DNA of 41,943 nucleotides from Candidatus Parcubacteria bacterium (GCA_003599135.1 QZIV01000016.1:1-41943); one strand, 5' to 3'; shown: positions 32,345 to 39,898, counted from the stretch's first letter. Notes: a model not told the origin generated them from the sequence alone. A program made the numbers and translations.

Positions 32345-33937
32345 TTACGCGGTTTTATTATACAACGCTTTGTGTTGTTTACAATGTGAACACTCCGGTC
32401 CGCTCCGTGCCCGCTCTTGGATCCGCTTTTTCTCGGGCGTCTCGGTGAACGCAAGCGGCAAAGAAACACAGAATGTCGTTCCCTTTCCTTCTTCGGACTC
32501 GAACCAGATAGTTCCTCCGCACCGCTCAATGATCGCTTTCACCAGATAAAGACCCAAGCCGGTCCCTTCGGTTTCCTTTGTTTTCACGTTGTCGGCACGG
32601 AACAGTTTCGTGAAAATCTTATCCCGCTGGAACGCCGGTATGCCGTAGCCGGTGTCGGAAACCGTGACGAAGACATGCGACTCTCCTCCAGCGCTCCCAG
32701 GAATCCCGATCGCTTGAGGCTCGAGGTGTTTTTCAATTGCAACCGCGACGGTTCCTCTCGGCGGAGTGTACTTTACGGCGTTCGAGAGCAGGTTTTGGAA
32801 CACGATGCGCATCAGTTTCGGATCGGTCGAAATGATCGGCAGGTTGCTTACAAAGTGTTTTTGAATCTGCGTCTCTTTGCGCTTGATTTGGGGTTCGAGC
32901 TCCGCAAGTACACTCTCCGCCGCTTCGACCAAGTTCGTGGGTTGCGGCTCAACAGTTAGCGTCCCGAGTTCAATCCGGGAGATGTTGAGGAAATCGTTCA
33001 CAAGTCCGATCATTCGTTTGTTCGCTTTGAAAATCTCTTCGAGATATTTTTGTTGTTCGTCGTTCAGTTTACCCAAATCGCCCGAGAGAAGAATCTCTGC
33101 ATACCAGTTAACCGTCGCAGGCGGCGTCCGAAGTTGGTGCGAAGCAAGAGAAACGAACTCGTCTTTCATCCGGGATATTTCCTCGGCATGCTGCAACTCG
33201 CGTTTCATGGCCTCCTCAAGTTTCTCGGTGCGTTCCTTCACCATCGCTTCGAGGCTCGTCGCATAGCTCTTCAAGGCAACTTGCTGTTCTGTGAGAGTCC
33301 GCGACGCCTGCCAAACGATCAAGGAAAGCGCGGCGAACATAATCACTAAGGAAACCACGATGCGTTGCGCGAAAAGATCCCTGATTTCTTGGATTTGCTC
33401 CCGCAGAAAGCCGGTTCGGGCGTATGTTTCAAGAACTCCGACCACCTCCGGAGATGCTCCGAACGTAAGGGGTGCCAGGATAACCATTCCCTCGCCGAAT
33501 GAGGACTCATAAATGTACCTCCCGTCTTCTGGATCAAACGTTTTCAGCTCCACAACGGTTTCAAGATCCAGCGCCCGCTCGAACGCCCGCGTGAGAGGAA
33601 ACTGTTTCCCGATAAGCTCCTGTTTGTCCGAATACACGATAATCCCTTCGCGGTTCCAGATCTTGGTACGAAAGAGACCGGGGATCTGGAGGTTGAGAAC
33701 AAAATTTTCAAAACGAGATGAACTTTCCGATGCGGCGGGCGCGGCAAAATCTTCTGACCTCAAGAATTCCGCCGCGAGGCGGTTCGCGAATACAACGGAG
33801 TTCAGCTTTTGCTGTTCTAAGATGAAAGACGTAAGCGTCGGCGTGATAAGACTTGAAAGGAAAACGCCGAGTACAACGAAAACGACTGTTCCGAGTGCGA
33901 CGAACTGCTGGAAAATAGTTAGCCCTTTGAATTTCAT
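32345..33937 (-). CDS. sensor histidine kinase with extracytoplasmic sensor domain
   Basis: The 530-residue protein has membrane helices at about 13-32 and 192-210 enclosing a 160-residue extracytoplasmic sensor domain, a coiled linker (213-255), an HisKA domain with the H-box ASHQLRTPP (His267), and an HATPase-c domain with NLLSNAVKY, DTGYGI and GTGLGLYLV. The C-terminal tail adds a C-x-x-C-x3-H motif (GPECSHCKQH). AGTGAGGAGCG about 12 nt before the ATG serves as Shine-Dalgarno. Upstream in the same direction are two cupredoxin-like protein genes, and the response regulator gene follows. The signal it senses is inferred to be at the cell envelope. Confidence 0.92.
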   Translation of the reverse strand: MKFKGLTIFQQFVALGTVVFVVLGVFLSSLITPTLTSFILEQQKLNSVVFANRLAAEFLRSEDFAAPAASESSSRFENFVLNLQIPGLFRTKIWNREGIIVYSDKQELIGKQFPLTRAFERALDLETVVELKTFDPEDGRYIYESSFGEGMVILAPLTFGASPEVVGVLETYARTGFLREQIQEIRDLFAQRIVVSLVIMFAALSLIVWQASRTLTEQQVALKSYATSLEAMVKERTEKLEEAMKRELQHAEEISRMKDEFVSLASHQLRTPPATVNWYAEILLSGDLGKLNDEQQKYLEEIFKANKRMIGLVNDFLNISRIELGTLTVEPQPTNLVEAAESVLAELEPQIKRKETQIQKHFVSNLPIISTDPKLMRIVFQNLLSNAVKYTPPRGTVAVAIEKHLEPQAIGIPGSAGGESHVFVTVSDTGYGIPAFQRDKIFTKLFRADNVKTKETEGTGLGLYLVKAIIERCGGTIWFESEEGKGTTFCVSLPLAFTETPEKKRIQERARSGPECSHCKQHKALYNKTA

Positions 33938-33959
33938 GGTTAAAGCACGCTCCTCACTA

Positions 33960-34553
33960 TTATGGCAGAACGGTGATTATTCCCATCGTCGGAGGGTCAT
34001 CGAGAAGGTGTTCGTGATACCCGAATGTTCCGGGGACACGGAACGTGTGCGAAAAACTCTGGCCTTTCGATATGCCGCCCAGGGCGTCGAAGGTAGGAAG
34101 AGAGCTATGGGTCGGATGCGGATCCGCCCCCGGCCAATGCAATTTATCGTCTTCGTTCACGAATGTCACCGTGTCTCCGACTCTGACGACAAGCTCCGAC
34201 GGTTCCGCACGGCTGTCGCTGTGCATTCTCACGATGAATTCCTGCGGCGCACGCGGAGCGGCGGGCGCTACGGGCGGCTTTGTCTGTGGTTTTGCCCCGG
34301 GCGGAGGCGTTGATTTGAGCGGAGAAGAGGGGGGCGCGGTCGATACAGGAGGATCGACCGGAACAGAGGAAGTCGCATCCGGTGGCGTTTCCGGCAAAAC
34401 GCTCGTTGTTTCGGCGGCTTGTTCCGGAGTTCGCGGCGGCGGTAATGTCGTTTCACTAATCTCCTCGGTCTGCGGCTTCGAGATCCAAAAAAAAGCCGCA
34501 GCTCCTCCAGCCAATAAAGCGGCGATAAGTCCTACGACTACTATGGTATTCAC
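33960..34553 (-). CDS. exported cupredoxin-like protein
   Basis: A GTG at 34553 starts 197 residues with an N-terminal membrane segment (TIVVVGLIAALLAGGAAAFFWI), a long Pro/Thr/Ser-rich linker (about 30-95) and a cupredoxin-like domain (about 100-197; FIVRMHSDSRAEPSELVVRVGD, FVNEDDKLHWPG, FRVPGTFGYHEHL). In classic type 1 copper sites the last strand holds Cys; here the place is YHEH, so a normal blue-copper site is unlikely. The linker suggests a surface tether that spans the wall. It lies between a large cell-wall protein sharing the same domain and the kinase gene. Confidence 0.78.
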   Translation of the reverse strand: MNTIVVVGLIAALLAGGAAAFFWISKPQTEEISETTLPPPRTPEQAAETTSVLPETPPDATSSVPVDPPVSTAPPSSPLKSTPPPGAKPQTKPPVAPAAPRAPQEFIVRMHSDSRAEPSELVVRVGDTVTFVNEDDKLHWPGADPHPTHSSLPTFDALGGISKGQSFSHTFRVPGTFGYHEHLLDDPPTMGIITVLP

Positions 34554-34562
34554 GATATTGCT

Positions 34563-36623
34563 TTATCGAACAATGATGTTTCCCGTACGGATCGGATTCA
34601 AATGGTCATGATACTCCCACTCCCCCTCCTTCCAAAATGTGAACGAGAACTTTTCCCCTTTCTGAAATCCGCGAAGCGCATCAAATTCGGGGTAATTCGT
34701 GTGCGTCGGATGTTCGTCCGAAGCGGGCCACGAAGGAAAGATGTGGTTGTTGATCCACTCGATCGTGTCTCCGCGGGAAATGATGACTGTTTCCGGATTA
34801 AATCGTTCCGCTTCTATCGAAACGAGCTGTCGCGGAGCAACAACGGGAATAATCCCCGTGTCTACAAGTTCGTTCAGCTTCGCTCTCGTCTTCGGACCCA
34901 CAACCCCAAAAAGTCCCAGCTCTTTGTCCCGGGCGTCGGCGATGTTGTACCGCTCCTGAAACCGCTGTACGGCAATATGGGTCTCCCTACCGAAATACCC
35001 GGTGACTTTTCCCTCGGGATAAAGCACAGGATCGCTTGCAAGGAATTTCTGAAGCGCCCGAACGTCGCTTCCGATTGACCCGAACCGGAGCATCCGTTTC
35101 CAGCGAAACCCTTCGAGGTCCGTGCCAGCGACTCCGGACTCTCCGCCTAGTTTTTGTATCATTTCCCCAACTCTTCTGCCGGCCTCAACGAGCTTCGCAA
35201 GCATTGAACGGAGAGGGTCGAGAGGCGTCTCTACGATAAACGACCCCGAAGAAAAGTTGTTAGCCCAGTCGAATGCGAACACGCCGTACCCGTATTTTTT
35301 CCCCGACTCAAGCCTGGCGTCGGTGTATGACGTGGCCTGGCCCCGGAAAACAACTTTCCCATCGAAAGGGTTCGCCGGAAGAGATCCCTCGAGACGCACC
35401 ACCTGTACTCCCAGAAAATGCGGGTCTTCCGGGTTGGTCCACTTGAGCGCCACTCCATTCTCGACCTGCTCGGAAGAAAGATTTGCGACTCGGGGAAGCT
35501 TTATGCTCTCGTATGTCCCGCTCGCATTTCGTGGCACGACCGGCGGGAGCGGGAAATTGTCCGCCGGAATGATCTTGAGCTTTTCGGGAAGCGAGGCGTT
35601 TTTATTTCTGTCGTAGCTGAATAACGAGTAATAGTAAGTTTTGCCGTTCTCGAGCGCCCCGTCCACATAGTACGGCACCGCTTCGCGGAACACGAAATCC
35701 CCGCCGTCATCCGGCTTCTCCGCAAACCGATCGGTTCTCCGGAGGATGAGAACTTCGTCGAAATCGGGATCCGGAGGATTGAGCCACGAGAGTATTGCCC
35801 CTTTATTTGCCGGCACCCCAAAAACATTCCGGACTGGTCCCGGTGGCACGGTGTCCGGAATCGGTAGCGTCTGGAAAACGTATTCGCTCGAAGTCGCGTG
35901 CTTTTCAACGACTCGCTCAGCGCCAGTGGTAGGCCCGGTGGTTAAAACGAAGTAATACGTAGTCTCGGGGAGGAGTTCCGCAAGAACGGCTTCGTGATTG
36001 AGCCTGCCTTCGTACGGGTCGATGGAAAACTCGTGCGTGTACACCTCGCTTGACGTCCCGTACGAGAGCTTCGTGAAACTGAACCAGCTCGTTGCCCAGC
36101 GGATCAACGCGGTACTCGTTCCGATTCTCGAAGTGTCGATCTGCAAAATATTCGGCGGAAGAATGATCACTGACGGCGGTGCTCCACCGGTAATACTAGC
36201 CGCACATGACGACCTCACGGCAAAATTGGCGTCAGAAGCATCCCAGGTGCTCAAAGATGCATGGCTGTGTGCATGACCATCCACCCAGACTCTTCCTGTT
36301 TCCGAAATATCTCCTGAAGACGGAGTCCAGTCCCACGTCGTTCCTTGCTGGGGAACGTTGATCGGATGCTTGATGAGAGATGAGTCAAGGTGTGTCGGTT
36401 GTTGGCCATCAGTCCGGTAATAGAGCGCCACGTGCTCGACATTCGAACCGCTCCAGGAGAATTGGATCGTATACGCTTGCCCGACGGCGAGGCACTCCCC
36501 TCCGTTCGGGAGAACTACCGCGGTTACATCGGCCGCCTCGGCAAACTTGGGCGAGAAAACAAACAGCGCGATGGCTACCGCGCTCGCACCAAGAATTTTC
36601 TTCTTGAGCTCGAAAGTACTCAC
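34563..36623 (-). CDS. large exported protein: fibronectin-III repeats, PG-binding domain, cupredoxin-like domain
   Basis: From the GTG at 36623 the 686-residue protein has a signal peptide (1-30, ending near FAEAAD), an Ig-like/Kre9-type beta domain (31-145), three fibronectin-III-like domains (about 160-465), a PG-binding-1 domain (about 515-590; GSDVRALQKFLASDPVLYPEG) and a cupredoxin-like C-terminal domain (about 600-686; PETVIISRGDTIEWIN, THTNYPEFDAL, WEYHDHL). The PG-binding module should hold it in the wall. The cupredoxin has YHDH in place of a Cys ligand. It is the first of the run leading to the cupredoxin, kinase and response regulator. A TACAAT box and GGAGGAAG lie upstream of the GTG. 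Confidence 0.8.
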   Translation of the reverse strand: MSTFELKKKILGASAVAIALFVFSPKFAEAADVTAVVLPNGGECLAVGQAYTIQFSWSGSNVEHVALYYRTDGQQPTHLDSSLIKHPINVPQQGTTWDWTPSSGDISETGRVWVDGHAHSHASLSTWDASDANFAVRSSCAASITGGAPPSVIILPPNILQIDTSRIGTSTALIRWATSWFSFTKLSYGTSSEVYTHEFSIDPYEGRLNHEAVLAELLPETTYYFVLTTGPTTGAERVVEKHATSSEYVFQTLPIPDTVPPGPVRNVFGVPANKGAILSWLNPPDPDFDEVLILRRTDRFAEKPDDGGDFVFREAVPYYVDGALENGKTYYYSLFSYDRNKNASLPEKLKIIPADNFPLPPVVPRNASGTYESIKLPRVANLSSEQVENGVALKWTNPEDPHFLGVQVVRLEGSLPANPFDGKVVFRGQATSYTDARLESGKKYGYGVFAFDWANNFSSGSFIVETPLDPLRSMLAKLVEAGRRVGEMIQKLGGESGVAGTDLEGFRWKRMLRFGSIGSDVRALQKFLASDPVLYPEGKVTGYFGRETHIAVQRFQERYNIADARDKELGLFGVVGPKTRAKLNELVDTGIIPVVAPRQLVSIEAERFNPETVIISRGDTIEWINNHIFPSWPASDEHPTHTNYPEFDALRGFQKGEKFSFTFWKEGEWEYHDHLNPIRTGNIIVR

Positions 36624-36675
36624 GGGTAATTACCCCGAACACTTCCTCCGCGTTATGATGACTTGCACAACATCT

Positions 36676-36684
36676 ATTGTAGCA
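36676..36684 (-). promoter_or_regulatory. possible extended -10 promoter of the envelope-sensing operon
   Basis: Minus strand reads TGC-TACAAT (hexamer 36681-36676), 53 nt upstream of the GTG at 36623. The leader would contain GGAGGAAG about 18 nt before the GTG, further than usual for a Shine-Dalgarno. Confidence 0.45.
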
Positions 36685-36708
36685 ACCGCGAGAGTTTCCT
36701 GAAAGAAT

Positions 36709-37425
36709 TCACCTTCGAGAAGCGCCTCTCCTCTTTTTGAAGAGATGTCCGTAGAGATCATCCCGCGGCTCGACCACGAGTTCCTGGCTCGAAAGAGGCC
36801 CGTCCGTGAATTCAACGGGGGCATTCTGAATAAGCGCGAGAGGGCGCTGTTCTCGGCCTTCTCCCATAAGAAGCACCGCCGCAGTCGCAAGACTGTCGGC
36901 CACGTTCGTTACGGCGGCTTTCAGTTTTCTCCCGAAAATATCCGGCTTACCTCGCGAGTCGCGAAGCCCCCGAAAACCGGCATATCCCACCGCAACGGCA
37001 AAAATGCCCCTCCGGAAAGGGATCCTTCTACTGTCCGTGATCAAGACGCCGAGGCGCCGGACGCCGTAGTGACGCTTAAGCTTTCGCCACAAAGCCCGCG
37101 CCGAGCCGAAACCGTCTTTCGGGAGGAGAATGACCTTGCCGCGCGCATTTGATTCATCGATTCCCGCAGAAGACATCATTGCTCCGTTCTTCGAGGTGAG
37201 CCAGATGTCTCCAGCCCGCATCGCCCAATCACTTTCGGCTTTGATCAATCGCTCTCGCGTCTTCTCATTTCGTATCTCCGCCGTCCTCCGCTCGGAGAGA
37301 GCGACTATTTTTGAAGTAACAACCAAAACGGAGCTCTCGCGGATCCGCGTTGTCCGCTCCGTTATGAACGTAAAAAGATCTTCTCCTTCGCGGAATATCC
37401 GTGTTTTAAAAGGTATGATCTTCAT
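36709..37425 (-). CDS. CofE-like protein (coenzyme F420-0:L-glutamate ligase family)
   Basis: From the ATG at 37425 the product is 238 residues: KIIPFKTRIFREGEDLF, then VLVVTSKIVALSERR (the family's SKVVS-like element), a catalytic-region NARGKVILLPKDGFGSA, VLITDSRRIPFRRG and VGYAGFRGLRDSRGKPDIFGR, matching F420-0:gamma-glutamyl ligase. In archaea and actinobacteria CofE adds glutamate to F420-0. No other F420 gene is in the window, so the substrate here may be different. The longer open frame includes the tRNA-Ser gene and is rejected. No strong Shine-Dalgarno is visible. Confidence 0.82.
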   Translation of the reverse strand: MKIIPFKTRIFREGEDLFTFITERTTRIRESSVLVVTSKIVALSERRTAEIRNEKTRERLIKAESDWAMRAGDIWLTSKNGAMMSSAGIDESNARGKVILLPKDGFGSARALWRKLKRHYGVRRLGVLITDSRRIPFRRGIFAVAVGYAGFRGLRDSRGKPDIFGRKLKAAVTNVADSLATAAVLLMGEGREQRPLALIQNAPVEFTDGPLSSQELVVEPRDDLYGHLFKKRRGASRR

Positions 37426-37448
37426 CGCTGCGGGATCCCATCTCACGG

Positions 37449-37535
37449 CGGAGGGTACAGGATTCGAACCTGTGAGGGGATTTCTCCCCAACCGCATTTC
37501 GAGTGCGGCGCGTTAGACCACTCTGCCAACCCTCC
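37449..37535 (-). tRNA. tRNA-Ser (anticodon CGA)
   Basis: Class II tRNA of 87 nt. The acceptor stem GGAGGGT (37535-37529) pairs with ACCCTCC (37456-37450). The anticodon loop CTCGAAA gives CGA, and there is a long variable arm (TTGGGGAGAAATCCCC). The T-loop is GGTTCGAATCC. CCA is not encoded (CCG follows). A partial copy lies just upstream. Confidence 0.93.
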
Positions 37536-37549
37536 GCCGTGCTGCGGGA

Positions 37550-37579
37550 CGAGTGCGGCCAGCTACCCACCTCGCCAAC
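37550..37579 (-). repeat. partial, degenerate copy of the tRNA-Ser 5' half
   Basis: Two blocks of the adjacent tRNA-Ser recur in the same order and nearly the same spacing: GTTGGC (copy at 37579-37574; tRNA at 37530-37525) and GCCGCACTCG (37559-37550; tRNA 37509-37500), 24 and 25 nt apart. The bases between them differ. It could be a remnant of duplication or an attachment-site scar. Confidence 0.4.
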
Positions 37580-37700
37580 GAAACAGGAACCGCCCGTCGC
37601 CTTTGGCGGAACCCCGATCAAAGCGGTGGTCTGGCACGCCTCCAAAAACCGAGACCACAAATCATCGTAACCCAAGAAAAGAGCGCGAACAAGATTTAGT

Positions 37701-37744
37701 AAAAAAATGCCTGGGAGCAAGCTTGTTGGCTCCACTCCCAGGCA
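37701..37744 (-). terminator. rho-independent terminator of the orphan gene at 37763
   Basis: On the minus strand: TGCCTGGGAG, a 17-nt loop (with a smaller GGAGC/GCTCC pairing possible), CTCCCAGGCA, then seven T residues. A 10-bp stem with a perfect T-run, about 19 nt after the stop codon. The strand confirms which ORF of the region is transcribed. Confidence 0.88.
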
Positions 37745-37762
37745 CATTGCCTTTCCTTGGGG

Positions 37763-38431
37763 TTACGCGTGCGCGAAACCAAGGAAGGCGGGAGGAGAAG
37801 CGAAGATGGACGACTCGGAGAGTTTCTTGATCTCGCCCAGTTGGTCGGGACCGAAGACCAGTTGCATCGGTTGCATGAGGTGGCTGATGTTTTGACAGTG
37901 AGCGGACACTTCCAGCCACCGGTGGATCGCACAGGATTTGATGTGCTCCTGTGTGATCGTGGTGCCCGCTTTCGCCCTGTCGCAGGCGAGGCGCGCATCA
38001 AGGAATTCGCCGACGAGATCGGCGGCGGCAGACCCGGAGCATACTGGAACTCCTCGGACCAACCTGAGATCCGAGAAAAGCTCTATGATCGTGTGGTTGT
38101 TGTCCTCGACAACTTCCGTGAGAACCCGTCGCAGCCGCTCCACGGCGAACTGCTGCGCACCTGCAGCAAGGAGCACTCTGGGCGAGAGACCGGGGATGAT
38201 GTGGTATCGCTCAGCGCCGGTGATGTACATGATCCGCCGCTCGCAGCGCTGCACCTTCTCACATGCGCCGCGCCTGGCGAAGACGATGATCCCCACAGGG
38301 CGCCACCCGTCCTGACTGAGATCAGAAACGATTGGCGGTAGCCGGTTTGGTCTTCCTTGTTCAGATTTCCCCAAATACTCGCTGAACGTGATCGGAACTT
38401 TTCGAACAAACTCTTCTATCGAGCTCTGCAT
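37763..38431 (-). CDS. orphan protein of unknown function, stand-alone transcription unit
   Basis: The 222-residue protein (start ATG at 38431) is supported by AAGGAG about 9 nt upstream, an extended -10 promoter, a 5' hairpin and a strong terminator, all on the minus strand. Overlapping plus-strand frames lack these. The product is soluble, with no membrane or signal segment, and has four or five Cys (ACEKVQRCE, PVCSG, LACDRA, SCAIH, AHCQN) that could bind metal. A hydrophobic VGIIVFARRG lies at about residue 45 and ERYHIIPGLSPRVLLAAG near 75. No family is recognised. It sits between tRNA-Ser and tRNA-Arg next to a partial tRNA copy, a typical landing site for acquired DNA. Confidence 0.65.
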   Translation of the reverse strand: MQSSIEEFVRKVPITFSEYLGKSEQGRPNRLPPIVSDLSQDGWRPVGIIVFARRGACEKVQRCERRIMYITGAERYHIIPGLSPRVLLAAGAQQFAVERLRRVLTEVVEDNNHTIIELFSDLRLVRGVPVCSGSAAADLVGEFLDARLACDRAKAGTTITQEHIKSCAIHRWLEVSAHCQNISHLMQPMQLVFGPDQLGEIKKLSESSIFASPPAFLGFAHA

Positions 38432-38465
38432 GGGCCGCTTCTCCTTTTTTCCTCATGAGGTTTAT

Positions 38466-38494
38466 TGATTCCGACAGGACACCCATCGGAATCA
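38466..38494 (-). promoter_or_regulatory. 5'-terminal stem-loop in the leader of the orphan gene
   Basis: A perfect 9-bp inverted repeat, TGATTCCGA with TCGGAATCA, 11-nt loop. The predicted transcription start (about 38492) falls at its first bases, so the mRNA would begin with this hairpin. Such ends usually protect mRNA from 5'-dependent decay, or may be a regulatory site. Confidence 0.5.
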
Positions 38495-38498
38495 GCTT

Positions 38499-38507
38499 TT
38501 TATAGCA
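38499..38507 (-). promoter_or_regulatory. extended -10 promoter of the orphan gene
   Basis: Minus strand reads TGC-TATAAA with the hexamer at 38504-38499. A TTGTGG lies too near to be a proper -35. It produces a leader of about 60 nt. Confidence 0.55.
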
Positions 38508-38551
38508 TACCACAACAGGCTGATTTCTTCAAGAACGCGGACTGACGACTG

Positions 38552-38623
38552 TCCCCCCGAGAGGAATTGAACCCCTATCTTATCCTTAGGACGGATCTGC
38601 TCTATCCGTTGAGCTACGAGGGG
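38552..38623 (-). tRNA. tRNA-Arg (anticodon CCT)
   Basis: The acceptor stem CCCCTCG (38623-38617) pairs with CGGGGGG (38559-38553), including a T-G wobble. The anticodon loop GTCCTAA gives CCT, reading AGG. The T-loop is GGTTCAATTCC. CCA is not encoded. Confidence 0.88.
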
Positions 38624-38686
38624 AAATATTTGAGGAAATATATACTATCGGCTACACTATACGCGAGAATTCCGTCAGTCGCAATC

Positions 38687-38757
38687 GGGCCTATGGTCTA
38701 GTGGCATGACACGTCCATGGCATGGACGGGATCGGGGTTCGATTCCCCGTAGGTCCA
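38687..38757 (+). tRNA. tRNA-Ala (anticodon GGC)
   Basis: The acceptor stem GGGCCTA pairs with TAGGTCC (one G-T). The anticodon stem CGTCC/GGACG with loop ATGGCAT gives GGC. The T-loop is GGTTCGATTCC. It is followed 5 nt later by a second alanine tRNA with an identical acceptor stem; CCA is not encoded. Confidence 0.92.
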
Positions 38758-38762
38758 CTGGA

Positions 38763-38833
38763 GGGCCTATAGTTCAGTGGTAGAACACCTCATTTGCAAT
38801 GAGGAAGCGCGAGTTCGATTCTCGCTAGGTCCA
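38763..38833 (+). tRNA. tRNA-Ala (anticodon TGC)
   Basis: The acceptor stem GGGCCTA pairs with TAGGTCC, as in the neighbour. The anticodon loop TTTGCAA within CCTCA/TGAGG gives TGC. The T-loop is AGTTCGATTCT. Together with the GGC tRNA it reads all alanine codons by wobble. Confidence 0.93.
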
Positions 38834-38836
38834 CAA

Positions 38837-38923
38837 GGAAGCGTGCCAGAGTGGTTGAATGGGCCTGTCTTGAAAACAGGTATGCCGGAAACGGCATCGG
38901 AGGTTCGAATCCTCCCGCTTCCG
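38837..38923 (+). tRNA. tRNA-Ser (anticodon TGA)
   Basis: Class II tRNA. The acceptor stem GGAAGCG pairs with CGCTTCC. The anticodon loop CTTGAAA within CCTGT/ACAGG gives TGA. The long variable arm has the GCCGGAAACGGC hairpin. The T-loop is GGTTCGAATCC. It lies 3 nt after tRNA-Ala, so the three plus-strand tRNAs probably form one transcript. Confidence 0.93.
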
Positions 38924-38992
38924 CTTTACCCGTGAGCTCCCCTCCTTCACTGCGTTACGGTGGACAGGGAATCTCACCCCCACCGCACAACA

Positions 38993-39898
38993 ATGAACCA
39001 ATACAAAACCGGACCGTGGCTCATTTTCCTCGCAGCGCTTCTTTGGGCAGTTGACGCGCCATTTCGAAAATTTCTTACAGCCGGCCTTCCGTCCGCCACG
39101 ATTGTTCTTATGGAACATATCGTAATCGCCGTACTTGTGATTATTTTCCTCGCTCCTCGCCTCAAAGAATTGAACCGTCTCTCCGCGTTCGAATGGTTCT
39201 CCGTCTTTTTTATCGGTTTCGGCGGATCGGCCCTCGCAACCGTATTTTTTACCCAGAGCTTCCATTACGTAAATCCTTCGGTCGCCATACTCCTCCAAAA
39301 AATACAACCGATCATCGCCATCTTTCTCGCGATGCTGATCTTGAAGGAAAAACTTATGGACCGATTTTGGCTTTGGGCGGCCGTTGCCATCTTGGGAACT
39401 TATCTCGTCACGCTTCCCGACATCAGAATGTCTGGACTCTCTCTCGCGGGCGGAACCAAAGGAGTCGCGTTCGCGCTCCTCGCCGCGCTCCTCTGGGGCA
39501 GCTCGACCGTGTTCGGCCGCGTGGTCTTGAAAAAAATTTCATTCCAGGCAATGACGGCTATTCGCTTCCTTACTGCGCTTGTATTCCTTCTCTTTCTGAA
39601 CGTATACGACAACGCCATCTACACAATCGGCACCGCATCTCCTAGAGACTGGGCGTATGTGTTCATTATCGCCATCCTCGCCGGGTTCGTTTCGCTCCTC
39701 ATCTACTACAAAGGACTCCGCGTAACGAGTGCAAGCGTGGCGACGCTTGGAGAGCTCGCATTCCCGTTCGCCGCCGTAGTCGTCAACTGGAAATTTCTGG
39801 GCGCGACGCTCTTTCCGATCCAAATTCTCGGAGGACTCGTTCTTCTCTTTGCGGTCTGGAAACTCTCATCTGTGAATGCGGAAATGGCGGCGCATTAG
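38993..39898 (+). CDS. EamA/DMT-family drug/metabolite transporter
   Basis: The ATG at 38993 (MNQYKTGPWLIFL) gives 301 residues with ten predicted membrane helices in two EamA repeats (about 8-140 and 155-290): ALLWAVDAPFRKFLTAG, FFTQSFHYVNPSVAILLQKIQP, then AALLWGSSTVFGRVVLKK and YYKGLRVTSASVATLGELAFPF. Members export amino acids, nucleotides or metabolites; the substrate cannot be told. The longer frame from 38960 has no support. The gene lies after the tRNA cluster and its stop overlaps the htrA promoter. Confidence 0.9.
   Translation: MNQYKTGPWLIFLAALLWAVDAPFRKFLTAGLPSATIVLMEHIVIAVLVIIFLAPRLKELNRLSAFEWFSVFFIGFGGSALATVFFTQSFHYVNPSVAILLQKIQPIIAIFLAMLILKEKLMDRFWLWAAVAILGTYLVTLPDIRMSGLSLAGGTKGVAFALLAALLWGSSTVFGRVVLKKISFQAMTAIRFLTALVFLLFLNVYDNAIYTIGTASPRDWAYVFIIAILAGFVSLLIYYKGLRVTSASVATLGELAFPFAAVVVNWKFLGATLFPIQILGGLVLLFAVWKLSSVNAEMAAH

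Noticed and set aside
37757-38341. Plus-strand open frame of 194 codons opposite the orphan gene
   Set aside because: The promoter, Shine-Dalgarno, 5' hairpin and T-run terminator are all on the minus strand; the plus frame has none of these.
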